DNA of 16,325 nucleotides. It comes from Candidatus Acetothermia bacterium (GTDB taxonomy: Bacteria > Bipolaricaulota > Bipolaricaulia > RBG-16-55-9 > DRXL01). How positions within the stretch are numbered: position 1 is the stretch's first letter; each line of letters opens with the position of its first letter. Shown here piece by piece: positions 1-7,721 of this stretch. Location of the stretch: NCBI GenBank assembly GCA_028275205.1, contig JAPWVB010000016.1:1-16325 (forward strand), written 5' to 3'. The notes under the pieces were generated by a model that saw nothing but the letters and a program-made list of their open reading frames with translations, was not told where the DNA came from and made no database searches. The translations under genes were made by a program, and so were the position numbers.

Positions 1-962
1 AGCCGGCAACGGATACGCCGCGCTGCGCGTACGAGTTCGTGAAGATCTTAGAGTCGGCGGGGCTACCCAAAGGGGTGGTGAATCTCGTCTTTGGCGGCGG
101 CCACGACGTCGGCATCCCCTTGGCCAAGCATCCCAAGGTCGTGCGGATCTCGTTTACGGGCTCGACTGAGACCGGCCGGGAGATCTACAAATACGGGGCC
201 GAAAAGCTCGCCAAGGTCCATCTCGAAATGGGGGGCAAGAACCCGATCATCGTGCTCGAGGACGCCGATCTCGATCTCGCTGTTGATGGGATCCTCTGGA
301 GCGCCTTCGGCACGACGGGCCAGCGCTGCACCGCTTGCTCACGGCTCATCGTCGAGGATGGGGTCTACGAAAAGCTCTTAGAGAAGCTCGTCGAGCGCAC
401 GAAGAGACTGCGCTTAGGGAACGGGCTTGACCCCAAGACCGACGTCGGCCCAGTGGTCAACCGCGCGGCGCTGGAGAAAATCGCGCGCTACGTCGAGCTG
501 GGGGTCAAGGAAGGTGCGAAGCTCTTATGTGGCGGCCAGATCGCCAAGGACGGCGATTTGGCCAAGGGCTTCTTCTTCCAGCCCACGATCTTCGCCGACG
601 TCACCCCGACTATGCGCATCTTCCAGGAAGAGATCTTCGGGCCCGTCTTGTCTGTGACCAAAGCCAAGGACTTCGACGACGCTATCGCGTTAGCGAATAA
701 CACGTCGTATGGGCTATCGTCGTCCATCTATACGAGGGACGTCTTTAAAGCCCATCGGGCGATGGACGAGATCGAAGCGGGGATCACGTATATCAACAGC
801 GGGACGATCGGCGCAGAAGTACATCTGCCCTTTGGCGGAATCAAAAACACGGGCAACGGCGGGCGCGAGTCCGGCTGGACGGCCATCGAAGAATACACCG
901 AGTGGAAGACGATCTATGTGGACTTCTCCGGGCGCCTGCAGAAGGCCCAGGGGATCGACTAA
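1..962 (+). CDS. Aldehyde dehydrogenase family protein, C-terminal part (5' end outside window)
   Basis: NAD(P)-dependent oxidation of an aldehyde to a carboxylic acid, presumably in the cytoplasm; the substrate cannot be told. The reading frame is open from base 3 and runs to TAA at 960-962, giving 319 visible residues, so roughly the first third of a usual 480-530-residue enzyme is missing. The in-frame GTG at 39 is internal and not the start. Family motifs are intact: the nucleotide-binding GSTETG turn (about 159-176), the general-base Glu in LEMGGKNP (225-227), the catalytic Cys in GQRC (327-329), and the EEIFGPV motif whose second Glu lies at 630-632. The C-terminal GGIKNTGNGGRESG segment resembles ALDH7/semialdehyde dehydrogenase-like members, but I would not fix a subfamily. 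It is the only recognisable metabolic gene here and appears unrelated to the exported proteins that follow. Confidence 0.93.
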   Translation, partial: PATDTPRCAYEFVKILESAGLPKGVVNLVFGGGHDVGIPLAKHPKVVRISFTGSTETGREIYKYGAEKLAKVHLEMGGKNPIIVLEDADLDLAVDGILWSAFGTTGQRCTACSRLIVEDGVYEKLLEKLVERTKRLRLGNGLDPKTDVGPVVNRAALEKIARYVELGVKEGAKLLCGGQIAKDGDLAKGFFFQPTIFADVTPTMRIFQEEIFGPVLSVTKAKDFDDAIALANNTSYGLSSSIYTRDVFKAHRAMDEIEAGITYINSGTIGAEVHLPFGGIKNTGNGGRESGWTAIEEYTEWKTIYVDFSGRLQKAQGID

Positions 963-1005
963 GTGATTCACATCACATACATGAGCGCCGCGCGTTGGGT
1001 ATAAT
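963..1005 (+). promoter_or_regulatory. Promoter with CRP/FNR-like class II activator site (site A)
   Basis: A perfect 5-4-5 inverted repeat GTGAT-tcac-ATCAC occupies 963-976, directly after the aldehyde dehydrogenase stop codon. A consensus -10 box TATAAT lies at 1000-1005. The repeat centre (969.5) is 30.5 bp before the -10, which places it near -41.5 of a start at about 1011. The -35 position (977-982, atacat) does not match consensus. The repeat is the CRP-type core (TGTGA-N6-TCACA class). Activation by a CRP/FNR-family protein is inferred from this geometry. Confidence 0.7.
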
Positions 1006-1068
1006 GGAGCCCAAAGACGCTATGAGCTCTTTAGATTGTGCGATGCTGATCTGTGAAGGAGGTTTACC

Positions 1069-3483
1069 GTGAGGGCTCTCAGACGCGCGCTGCTCTTTGT
1101 GGGACTTGTGGGGTGGGGGCTGATCGGGGCGGCCGAGCCGCTCGTGCTCGATATCGCCGACTTCAACCAGGACATCACGATCTTCGGCGCGAACGCCAAG
1201 GATTTTCTCACAGACTTCAATTCGATCGCGATCGGGGACATCAACGGCGACGGCTTCGCTGACTTGATCTTGGGCGATCCCGCCGCTGATGTCGAGGAAG
1301 GAAACCGTCGTGACGCCGGCAAAGTCTACGTGATCTTCGGGCGCTCGTCGCTGGAGAATCTCTACGATTTGGCCAAGTATCACGCGGATATAGTCGTGAC
1401 GGGGGCGCGGCCGGGGGATATGCTCGGCACGTCGGTCGCCGTGGGGGATATCAACGGCGACGGGCGGCTCGACTTAATTATTGGCGCGGCGGGTGTGGAC
1501 GGCCCCGATGGGCTCCCCGAACGTCGTCGCGACGCTGGGGCTGTCTATGTGATCTACGGGCGTCCAAACCCCAATAAACTCATAGATATCTTCGACGGCG
1601 ACCAAGATATTACTATTTACGGGGAGACGCCGGGGGATCGCTTCGGGGCTTCGGCAGCGACGGGCGACCTCAACGGCGACGGCATCGCCGACTTAATCAT
1701 TGGGGCGACCGACGCCGACGGGCCGCGCAAGGAGCGGGCCAACGCCGGGCAGGTCTATGTGCTCTTCGGCAGCACCAGCTTCCCGCGCACGATCGATCTC
1801 GCCCGGCGTAACGCCGATATGACGATTTTCGGGCGAAATGCTATGGATCAGCTCGGCAACGTCATTGTGAGTGGCGACGTGAATGGAGATCTCTTTGACG
1901 ATCTGATCATTGCAGCGCACCAAGCTGACGGTCCAGGCAACGGGCGCAACAATGCGGGGGAAGTTTATATTCTCTTTGGCTCGACGACGTTGCCCGAAAG
2001 AATCGATTTGGCGAAAGATCGTCCCGATGTGCATATCTACGGGGCTGATGCCGGAGATACGTTGGGTGTCTCCGTGGCGCTAGGCGACGTCAATGGTGAC
2101 GGCTTCTTTGATGTAATCATGGGAGCTCCTGGAGCCAGAGGGGAGCAGAACAAGCGCCCTGGGTCGGGTGCAGTTTATGTGCTTTTGGGCAGCCCAATGT
2201 TGCAAAAAATCTATGATTTAGCCGTCGGGCAATATGATATAATCATCTATGGTGCTGATGCTGGAGATCGACTGGGTCGGGCAGTCGCCTCGGGCTTGAT
2301 CGGAGGAGTAACATTTGATGATCCCTACTGGGATATGGTCTTGGGGGCAGACTCGGCTGATGGCCCGGAGAACAAGCGCTTGAACGCGGGCGAGGCGTAT
2401 CTTATCTTGGGGCAGAGCCCCATGCCTAGGGTGATCGATCTACGGGCAAAAGACGCGCCGGTGGCGGCAGTCTTTGTAGGGGCAGAAGCCGATGATCGTC
2501 TGGGGAGCGCGGCTATTGCTGGGGACTTAGACGGGGACGGCTTCGCGGAAGTGATCCTAGGCGCGCTCAACGCCGACGGCGTAGAAAATTTGAAGCCCGA
2601 CTCCGGCGAAGCGTATATCTTCTTTGGGAGTCGCTTTGGGCCACCTCGCCCGCCCAATCAGCCGCCCATCGCGAATGCTGGGCCCGATCAGACGGTGACC
2701 GTGGGGACGCTCGTGACGCTCGACGGAAGACGATCGAGCGATCCCGACGGCGACCCTATCACGTTCCAGTGGAGCTTTGTCTCGACTCCTGAAGGGAGCG
2801 CAGCTGAGCTGACGGGCGCGGACACAGCTCAGCCGACGTTCACCCCCGACGTCGCGGGGGAGTATATTATCGAGCTTACGGTGACTGACCCTAAGGGGGC
2901 GACGGGGTCCGATACGGTCAAAGTGACGGCGCGGCCGGCACCGCCTCCGCCTCCAGCGCGTCGCAAGGGCGACGTGGATGGCGACGGCGACGTTGATATT
3001 ATTGATGCGAAGCTTGCGGCGGAGTTCATCGTGGGCTTGCGCGATTTAGACGCTCTCGCGCGCTGGGCCGCCGACGTGCGCGCCCCGTGTCAGCCCGCTC
3101 CGGGAAGCGCCGAGAACATTGACGTCACAGACGTGCGCTGGATCGCTGAATTCGCGATTGGCGTGCGCACGGAGATGTTCTGCTACGAAGTGCCCTTGCC
3201 CACGGCGACGGCCAAGACGCTGGCGCCGTTGCGCGTGCGCGCTCTCTCTAGAACGATCGAGTTCTCTGCCCCAGTAGGTACCCAAATCTCCGTGCGGATC
3301 TTCGATCTGCAAGGTCAATTGATCTATCAAACAGAGTCGCCTTCAGGGGCGCTGCGCTGGCCCTTGGAGGACTCTCGGGGTCGGCCTGTAGCCAAGGGTG
3401 TCTATCTCTATCTCGTCACAGTGCGAGATACCAATGGGCACCCGGTACGAAGTGTGCTCCAGAAATTAGTGATCCAACGATAG
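1069..3483 (+). CDS. Exported FG-GAP propeller / PKD / dockerin protein with C-terminal FlgD-like tail
   Basis: Probable secreted or surface adhesin/scaffold-associated protein, 804 residues. The GTG start follows AAGGAGG (1056-1062) by 6 nt and opens a signal peptide (RALRR, hydrophobic core, likely cleavage near GAA/E at about residue 22). Residues about 45-520 hold seven FG-GAP/integrin-alpha-like repeats, mostly with a D-[IVL]-[ND]-G-D-G calcium loop and a VYV(I/L)FG strand, which suggests a seven-bladed propeller. Residues 525-623 are a PKD-type Ig domain (NQPPIANAGPDQTV start). A proline-rich linker follows, then a dockerin-like module at 633-705 (DVDGDGDVDIID first loop; second half degenerate). 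The final residues, about 715-804, form a FlgD-Ig/T9SS-like tail with KGVYLYLVTVRD and ending KLVIQR. Propeller blade 6 has lost the calcium loop. Transcription is likely from the promoter at 963-1005. Confidence 0.88.
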   Translation: MRALRRALLFVGLVGWGLIGAAEPLVLDIADFNQDITIFGANAKDFLTDFNSIAIGDINGDGFADLILGDPAADVEEGNRRDAGKVYVIFGRSSLENLYDLAKYHADIVVTGARPGDMLGTSVAVGDINGDGRLDLIIGAAGVDGPDGLPERRRDAGAVYVIYGRPNPNKLIDIFDGDQDITIYGETPGDRFGASAATGDLNGDGIADLIIGATDADGPRKERANAGQVYVLFGSTSFPRTIDLARRNADMTIFGRNAMDQLGNVIVSGDVNGDLFDDLIIAAHQADGPGNGRNNAGEVYILFGSTTLPERIDLAKDRPDVHIYGADAGDTLGVSVALGDVNGDGFFDVIMGAPGARGEQNKRPGSGAVYVLLGSPMLQKIYDLAVGQYDIIIYGADAGDRLGRAVASGLIGGVTFDDPYWDMVLGADSADGPENKRLNAGEAYLILGQSPMPRVIDLRAKDAPVAAVFVGAEADDRLGSAAIAGDLDGDGFAEVILGALNADGVENLKPDSGEAYIFFGSRFGPPRPPNQPPIANAGPDQTVTVGTLVTLDGRRSSDPDGDPITFQWSFVSTPEGSAAELTGADTAQPTFTPDVAGEYIIELTVTDPKGATGSDTVKVTARPAPPPPPARRKGDVDGDGDVDIIDAKLAAEFIVGLRDLDALARWAADVRAPCQPAPGSAENIDVTDVRWIAEFAIGVRTEMFCYEVPLPTATAKTLAPLRVRALSRTIEFSAPVGTQISVRIFDLQGQLIYQTESPSGALRWPLEDSRGRPVAKGVYLYLVTVRDTNGHPVRSVLQKLVIQR

Positions 3484-3503
3484 ATCCTGCATAGAGAAAC
3501 GAG

Positions 3504-3545
3504 GTGACCCATGTTACAGACGCTGCAAAGCAGTTGCGCTAGAAT
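3504..3545 (+). promoter_or_regulatory. Promoter with CRP/FNR-like class II activator site (site B)
   Basis: Inverted repeat GTGAC-ccat-GTTAC (3504-3517, one mismatch) is centred at 3510.5, which is 29.5 bp before a -10 box TAGAAT at 3540-3545. No -35 box is seen at 3517-3522. The expected transcript start is about 3551-3552, leaving a roughly 70-nt leader before the ATG at 3621. Regulation is inferred from the shared geometry with the promoters at 963, 7608, 11051 and 14153. Confidence 0.62.
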
Positions 3546-3620
3546 GTTCCTATGGCGAACATCCAATGGAGCTGGAATCTATCTGCTGGTGTGGAAACCA
3601 GAAGGGAGGTTGTCTCGAAA

Positions 3621-5792
3621 ATGAGAAAGCTCTTTGGGCGCTCGGCGATCATCATGATATTGCTGTTCATGGTGGCAGGGGTACAGGCAAACTGGCTCTG
3701 GGCAACCGATCGCACCACGGCTGATGATGAGGCCGATGTCTTCAACACCGGTGCAGGCAATGTCAATCCTACACCAAACCCTGGTGATAATTTCGTGGTC
3801 ATCCAGGATGTCACTATTGCCGATCCAGGTTTCCTAGGAGACACGGTGCCAGACGGCCACCCTACAGCGATTGAGACGATCACTATCCGTAAGACCGTAG
3901 GAAGCACATTGGCAGACCGCTTCATCAGTGCCTTAAGAATCTATGTGGACAATGGTGATGGTCTGTTCAATCTGCCGGACGACGCCCTCTTGGGTCAAGT
4001 AATCAACCCTGACCTGACTAATGGTGTTCGGTTTGGTACCCCCGGGGAACTCTTAATCTTGGTGCCTGATGACGGGCTCCAGCAGTTCTTCGTGGTCGCA
4101 GACTTCACAACCGATGCCCCAGATAATGCTACCTTGCGCGTAAGCTTCGAGGTCACAGTATCCGACGGCTTAAGGAACGGTCCACCGCTCAGCTCGGGGA
4201 TTGACCTAGCGACAGAGTTGCCGCTGCTGAGCTTCGATAAGGGGCTTCCTCAGCCGACTGGTTTCATCACGATTACGGCGACGCGTGGGCGCAAGCAAAC
4301 CGATGTCGTCGATATCACTCCTGCGCTGGTGGCCCATCCGGGAGCGCCTGCTGTAATTCAGCAATTCCGCATTGCGGATCCCGGGGTTTCCGGCGATGCC
4401 ACGCCTGACGGCTATGCGACATTGGTGCGCGCGGTCGTCGTGAAGAAAGTAGAAGGCACCCTCGATACATCGCGGATCAAGAAGTTGAAACTCTATCGTG
4501 AGAGCGGGCTAACGGGGCCTGGGTGGCAACCCGAGGATGAGCTGCTCGCGGAGGTCAACCAGCCGGATTTGGTCGAGGGAGTGACGTTCACCAGGGGAGG
4601 TGGCCAGCGGCTCTTGCGTGTCGCTGATGGGCGCGAAGAGGTCTTATATGTCGTAGCTGAACCTGATTCCGTGGGGTTTGTGGACGGCGATACGCTGCGC
4701 ACCCAGGTCACTATCATTGCGCGTGATGACAAGATCCCGGATGGCGAGATCAGCTCAGGCATCGAGACATCTATGCCGCTCATCGCGACGAACAGGATCA
4801 CCATTGGGGTGCCTCCGCCGCAGCTGATCATTGGCTCGGCCACGATCGTGGACAAAGGGAAGATACCCATCTCTATCCGCTTCGTTCCTGAGCCGGGGCT
4901 GGGCGAGCTCCAGATTGGCCCTGATGGCGCGATCGTTTTCGATCCGGAGATTATTCAAGTCGTAGGGGTCAGAGGCGTTGGTCCCTATTCGGTCACCTCG
5001 AGATTCATCGATTCCATTGAGGGGCGGGTGCAGTTTACACTGACGCTCAAGCCCGGGCGCAAGGCCCTCAATGAAGGTGTGATCGCGGAGCTGGAAATCG
5101 AGCGCGCTCCGGACGCGCCCGTGGGTAGCTCCATTGAGTTGCGCATCGAGGACATCGATGGGATCGAGGTCGTGGATGTCTTCCGTGATGCTGCAGGGAA
5201 TGATATCGTCCCTGACGTTCTGCCGGGCGTAATCAAGATCAAGCTCCTCAAGGGTGACGTTGATGGCGACGGCGCTGTAACCATAAGTGACGCGCGGCTG
5301 GTGGCACGTTTCATCTTAGGGCTGGAGACGTTGATCCCCGAGCAAGAAGAGGCCGCCGATGTCGCGCCGCCTCTTGGGGTGATCGACGCGACGGATGTGC
5401 GCTGGATCGCCCAAGCGGCCGCGGGCCTGCGCAAGCTCAAGGACGAAACAGCACGCCTGCTCGCTATGGAGAACCCTGTCCAGGGGCTCTCCTTACGAGA
5501 AGGACTCGGCTCTGGACCCTTCCGCGTTACAGGGGTGCAAGCCCAGCAGAGCCGATCTCTGTTGAAGCTGCACATACAAGGGTGGGGGATCACGGCGGTC
5601 CAACTCGATCTGTATGGACTCAATGGGCATCTGTTCCAGAGAGCCGAGACCGGTGGTGCGGGGGTACTCTATCTGCCATTACAAGACCAGGCAGGCCGAC
5701 CACTAGCCCGTGGTGTCTATCTCTATAAGCTCACTGTTATCGGGGTCGACGGAAGATACGTGAGCGAGGTGCGTAAGCTCGTGCTTCGTTAG
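3621..5792 (+). CDS. Exported cohesin-like + dockerin protein with duplicated N-terminal modules and FlgD-like tail
   Basis: Putative self-linking extracellular scaffold protein, 723 residues. I place the start at ATG 3621: GGGAGGT (3604-3610) precedes it and MRKLFGRSAIIMILLF opens a normal signal peptide. The upstream in-frame ATG at 3552 falls at the predicted transcript start, has no ribosome site and would bury the signal. Residues about 45-215 and 216-396 are two related beta-rich modules of unknown family (each has an adpG turn near its start and an lklYr/lriYv-(D/E)xGdG-like strand). Residues about 398-543 match the cohesin pattern (FDPEIIQVVGV strand, NEGVIAELEIE, final GVIKI strand). 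A dockerin-like module follows at about 544-609 (DVDGDGAVTISD; second half DVAPPLGVIDATD is degenerate). The tail, about 647-723, contains RGVYLYKLTV and ends KLVLR. It is a paralogue of the gene at 7722. The cohesin call rests on pattern recognition only. Confidence 0.82.
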   Translation: MRKLFGRSAIIMILLFMVAGVQANWLWATDRTTADDEADVFNTGAGNVNPTPNPGDNFVVIQDVTIADPGFLGDTVPDGHPTAIETITIRKTVGSTLADRFISALRIYVDNGDGLFNLPDDALLGQVINPDLTNGVRFGTPGELLILVPDDGLQQFFVVADFTTDAPDNATLRVSFEVTVSDGLRNGPPLSSGIDLATELPLLSFDKGLPQPTGFITITATRGRKQTDVVDITPALVAHPGAPAVIQQFRIADPGVSGDATPDGYATLVRAVVVKKVEGTLDTSRIKKLKLYRESGLTGPGWQPEDELLAEVNQPDLVEGVTFTRGGGQRLLRVADGREEVLYVVAEPDSVGFVDGDTLRTQVTIIARDDKIPDGEISSGIETSMPLIATNRITIGVPPPQLIIGSATIVDKGKIPISIRFVPEPGLGELQIGPDGAIVFDPEIIQVVGVRGVGPYSVTSRFIDSIEGRVQFTLTLKPGRKALNEGVIAELEIERAPDAPVGSSIELRIEDIDGIEVVDVFRDAAGNDIVPDVLPGVIKIKLLKGDVDGDGAVTISDARLVARFILGLETLIPEQEEAADVAPPLGVIDATDVRWIAQAAAGLRKLKDETARLLAMENPVQGLSLREGLGSGPFRVTGVQAQQSRSLLKLHIQGWGITAVQLDLYGLNGHLFQRAETGGAGVLYLPLQDQAGRPLARGVYLYKLTVIGVDGRYVSEVRKLVLR

Positions 5793-5816
5793 TGAGCCCA
5801 AACTTGAGCGATCATG

Positions 5817-5851
5817 AAAAAAGTCCGAAAAAGTCCGCTAGCGGATATACT
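5817..5851 (+). promoter_or_regulatory. Promoter of the RTX-lipoprotein operon, with direct repeats and a palindrome
   Basis: A -10-like TATACT lies at 5846-5851. Just upstream are two head-to-tail copies of AAAAAGTCCG (5818-5827 and 5828-5837), phased at 10 bp, and a perfect 12-bp palindrome TCCGCTAGCGGA (5834-5845) abutting the -10. The GTNAY-N4-RTNAC repeat found at neighbouring promoters is absent at the expected place (about 5809-5822), so this operon looks separately controlled. Ten-bp direct repeats before a -10 suit OmpR/PhoB-type regulators, but this is only a suggestion. Confidence 0.42.
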
Positions 5852-5891
5852 TAGGCAGAGAGGCTAGCTGCCCCAAGAAAAGGAGGAGCCC

Positions 5892-6596
5892 ATGAAAAAA
5901 CTCTATGGGTTGGTGGCGCTGATCATCAGCGTAACAGCTTTGTTCGCATACGCGGCGGTCTTCTTAGGCACGCCGGGAGCAGATACGATCACCGGCACGA
6001 TAGCGAGCGACTCGATCAGGGGCTTTGAGGGCAATGACACCCTCAACGGGAAGCAAGGGCATGACTTCATCTACGGGGGCCCTGGCGACGATACCCTCAC
6101 GGGCGAGGAGGGCAATGATCAACTCTTCGGCGAGGAGGGCAACGATACCTTGAACGGCGGTCCAGGCGATGATCGCCTCATCGGCTTGTCAGGAGATGAC
6201 AAGCTAGACGGCGGACTGGGCAACGACTATCTGGACGGCGGGGACGACAAGGACGATCTCAAGGGTGGCATTGGCAACGATCGCTTGATCGGTGGAGCAG
6301 GCGATGATACACTAGATGGCGGAGATGGCAACGACTATCTGGACGGCGGAGAGGGCAAGGATACCCTCACAGGCGGCAATGGGAATGATATCTTTGTGCT
6401 CCGGCGGGGAGATGTTCCCCCCGGTGAGACGGAGACGATAGACTGTGGCGCAGGCTTCGATCTTGTCTTCTTGCGGGATTTTGCCACGCCAGTGCCGCTG
6501 CCGCGCCCTCTTCCAGCTACCATTGACATCACTGATCCGATGACCCTGGGTACTTATAAGTTGCAGAAGTGCGAGATCGTCTTCACGCGGCGTTAG
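5892..6596 (+). CDS. Sec-exported RTX calcium-binding nonapeptide-repeat protein
   Basis: Small (234 aa) extracytoplasmic calcium-binding beta-roll protein. ATG follows an AGGAGGAG ribosome site (5881-5888). MKKLYGLVALIISVTALFAYA is a Sec signal peptide. This is followed at once by 16 uninterrupted nonapeptides of the GGxGxDxLx type (residues about 26-169), so nearly the whole mature protein is one RTX roll. A few units are imperfect (GTIASDSIR, GKQGHDFIY, GGDDKDDLK). The last 65 residues carry two Cys (ETIDCGAG and LQKCEIVF) that could form a disulfide capping the roll. The N-terminal signal and lack of a type I secretion C-terminus separate it from classic RTX toxins. It lacks the FlgD-like tail of its neighbours. 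The next gene starts 18 nt downstream, so the two are probably co-transcribed. The partner is unknown. Confidence 0.9.
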   Translation: MKKLYGLVALIISVTALFAYAAVFLGTPGADTITGTIASDSIRGFEGNDTLNGKQGHDFIYGGPGDDTLTGEEGNDQLFGEEGNDTLNGGPGDDRLIGLSGDDKLDGGLGNDYLDGGDDKDDLKGGIGNDRLIGGAGDDTLDGGDGNDYLDGGEGKDTLTGGNGNDIFVLRRGDVPPGETETIDCGAGFDLVFLRDFATPVPLPRPLPATIDITDPMTLGTYKLQKCEIVFTRR

Positions 6597-6614
6597 GGGG
6601 GAGGAGCAGCCCGT

Positions 6615-7646
6615 ATGCGTTGTGTCTCTGTGGGATTGGGATTGCTGCTGATCTTTGCATTGGCTGGGTGCATGGATCAGGCGGCCGATAAGCCCACAGC
6701 TCAGTTCACTTTTTCGCCCGCTACGCCTGCGGTGGGAGAGAGCATCACCTTCGACGCTAGTGCCTCTCACGCCGCCAGCGGGCGCCAAATCGTCAGTTAC
6801 GAGTGGGACTTCGGCGATGGGAACACCGACACCGGCGTGATCACCGTCTATGCGTACGCTGCGCCCGGCAGTTATACAGTGACCCTGACAGTCACTGATG
6901 ACAAGGGGGCTACAGCTAGTGCTCAGCAGACTGTGACCGTCTCGGCCGGGGAGATGGTCTTAGCGGTCATCGACGCTCCGGGTTCAGACCCGGACGTCGC
7001 GGGGCTGGCGTGGGATGGCCAATATCTGTGGGTGGCCGACTTCACTACAGAACAGCTCTCTCAGCTGGACCCGCACACTGGGTCCGTGCTCAAGACTCTG
7101 AAAACCCCTAGTGCTTACGAATCGCCTGTAGCGTTGACCTGGGGCGGGGGTGCCCTATGGGTCGCGACGCTCGGCGAGCAGCAGGACAAGCTCTACCAAA
7201 TCGACCCAAGCACCGGGCAAGTCCTCCGCTCGCTTCCGGTGCCTGCGGAAGTGAGCGCGGCGGGCACAGTAGACGGGCTGGCCTGGGATGGGCAGTATCT
7301 GTGGCTGGCCGACAGCACGGAGCAGAAGCTCTATCAAATTGCGCCTGAGAGCGGGGCTGTTCTCAAGCAATTCGTCTTAAATTTTGCCCCTTTGGGGCTG
7401 GCGTGGGACGGCCAAGCCTTCTGGGTCTCTCAGGACGGCCCGCGGTTGTGGCGGTTCAGTCCTACGAGCGGGCAGGCCTCCCCCGGGCCACAGCTCCCCG
7501 AGAGCCTCACCTCCCCGGATGACTTAGCCTGGGACGGCGAAGCCCTCTGGGTCGTCGATCTGGCGTTCCAAAAGATCTATCGCCTGAAGCTCCCCTCCCC
7601 CCTGAGTGTAATGCGAGTTACAGAATCCAGAGGGGCTTCCCGATAG
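6615..7646 (+). CDS. Lipoprotein with PKD domain and LAWDG-repeat beta-propeller
   Basis: Membrane-anchored lipoprotein of 343 residues. The ATG lies 8 nt after a GGGGGGAGGAG ribosome site that begins at the preceding stop codon. The signal peptide ends in the lipobox LAGC, with Cys19 as the lipidated residue. Residues about 28-113 form a PKD domain (SYEWDFGDG, TVTLTVTDDKGA). The rest holds five repeats of the pattern [GA]L-[AT]-W-[DG]-G-x-x-[LF]-W-V (about every 40-50 residues), alternating with LYQIDP.TG.VL strands. This is typical of YncE/Vgb/SMP-30-like propellers that often have no enzymatic role. It forms an operon with the RTX gene and has a full-length paralogue at 13091. The last codons overlap a promoter for the next gene, and its TAG stop is the first half of that -10 box. 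Ligand and function are unknown. Confidence 0.87.
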   Translation: MRCVSVGLGLLLIFALAGCMDQAADKPTAQFTFSPATPAVGESITFDASASHAASGRQIVSYEWDFGDGNTDTGVITVYAYAAPGSYTVTLTVTDDKGATASAQQTVTVSAGEMVLAVIDAPGSDPDVAGLAWDGQYLWVADFTTEQLSQLDPHTGSVLKTLKTPSAYESPVALTWGGGALWVATLGEQQDKLYQIDPSTGQVLRSLPVPAEVSAAGTVDGLAWDGQYLWLADSTEQKLYQIAPESGAVLKQFVLNFAPLGLAWDGQAFWVSQDGPRLWRFSPTSGQASPGPQLPESLTSPDDLAWDGEALWVVDLAFQKIYRLKLPSPLSVMRVTESRGASR

Positions 7647-7649
7647 AAT
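7607..7649 (+). promoter_or_regulatory. Promoter inside the 3' end of the lipoprotein gene, with class II activator site (site C)
   Basis: Inverted repeat TGTAAT-gcga-GTTACA (7607-7622, one mismatched pair) is centred at 7614.5, which is 29.5 bp before the -10 box TAGAAT at 7644-7649. Both elements lie in or across the end of the upstream coding sequence; the TAG stop codon (7644-7646) is part of the -10. No -35 match is seen at 7621-7626. Expected start is about 7655, leading to the ATG at 7722. The repeat geometry is the same as for sites B and D. Confidence 0.6.
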
Positions 7650-7660
7650 AGTGGAGAAGT

Positions 7661-7696
7661 GCTTGCTCGAGGGGCCACAGGAGCAGCCCCTTAAGC
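7661..7696 (+). terminator. Hairpin in the leader between the lipoprotein gene and the next gene
   Basis: AGGGGC (7670-7675) pairs with GCCCCT (7686-7691), extended by GCTT (7661-7664) with AAGC (7693-7696). There is no T-run after it, so it is not a standard intrinsic terminator. It could weakly end transcription from the RTX operon, or act as a leader structure of the following gene, whose predicted start lies just upstream. Confidence 0.35.
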
Positions 7697-7721
7697 TAAA
7701 CCGCGAAAAGGAGGCAGGACG

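Noticed and set aside
39..962. A complete short aldehyde dehydrogenase starting at GTG 39
   Set aside because: The frame stays open to the window edge with family-like sequence, and a 307-residue product would lack much of the cofactor-binding domain.
3552..3620. Possible N-terminal extension starting at ATG 3552
   Set aside because: It coincides with the predicted transcript start, has no ribosome site, and would place 23 polar residues before a clear signal peptide that begins at ATG 3621 behind GGGAGGT.
5804..5822. FNR-like TTGA...TCA half-sites before the RTX promoter
   Set aside because: TGA and TCA are separated by 4 rather than 6 bases, and the flanks do not match the GTNAY half-site, so this does not belong to the shared operator family.
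5969..6398. Tandem near-repeats with a 27-bp period, as in a CRISPR array or minisatellite
   Set aside because: The period is exactly nine codons and encodes RTX nonapeptides. There are no constant repeats with unique spacers.
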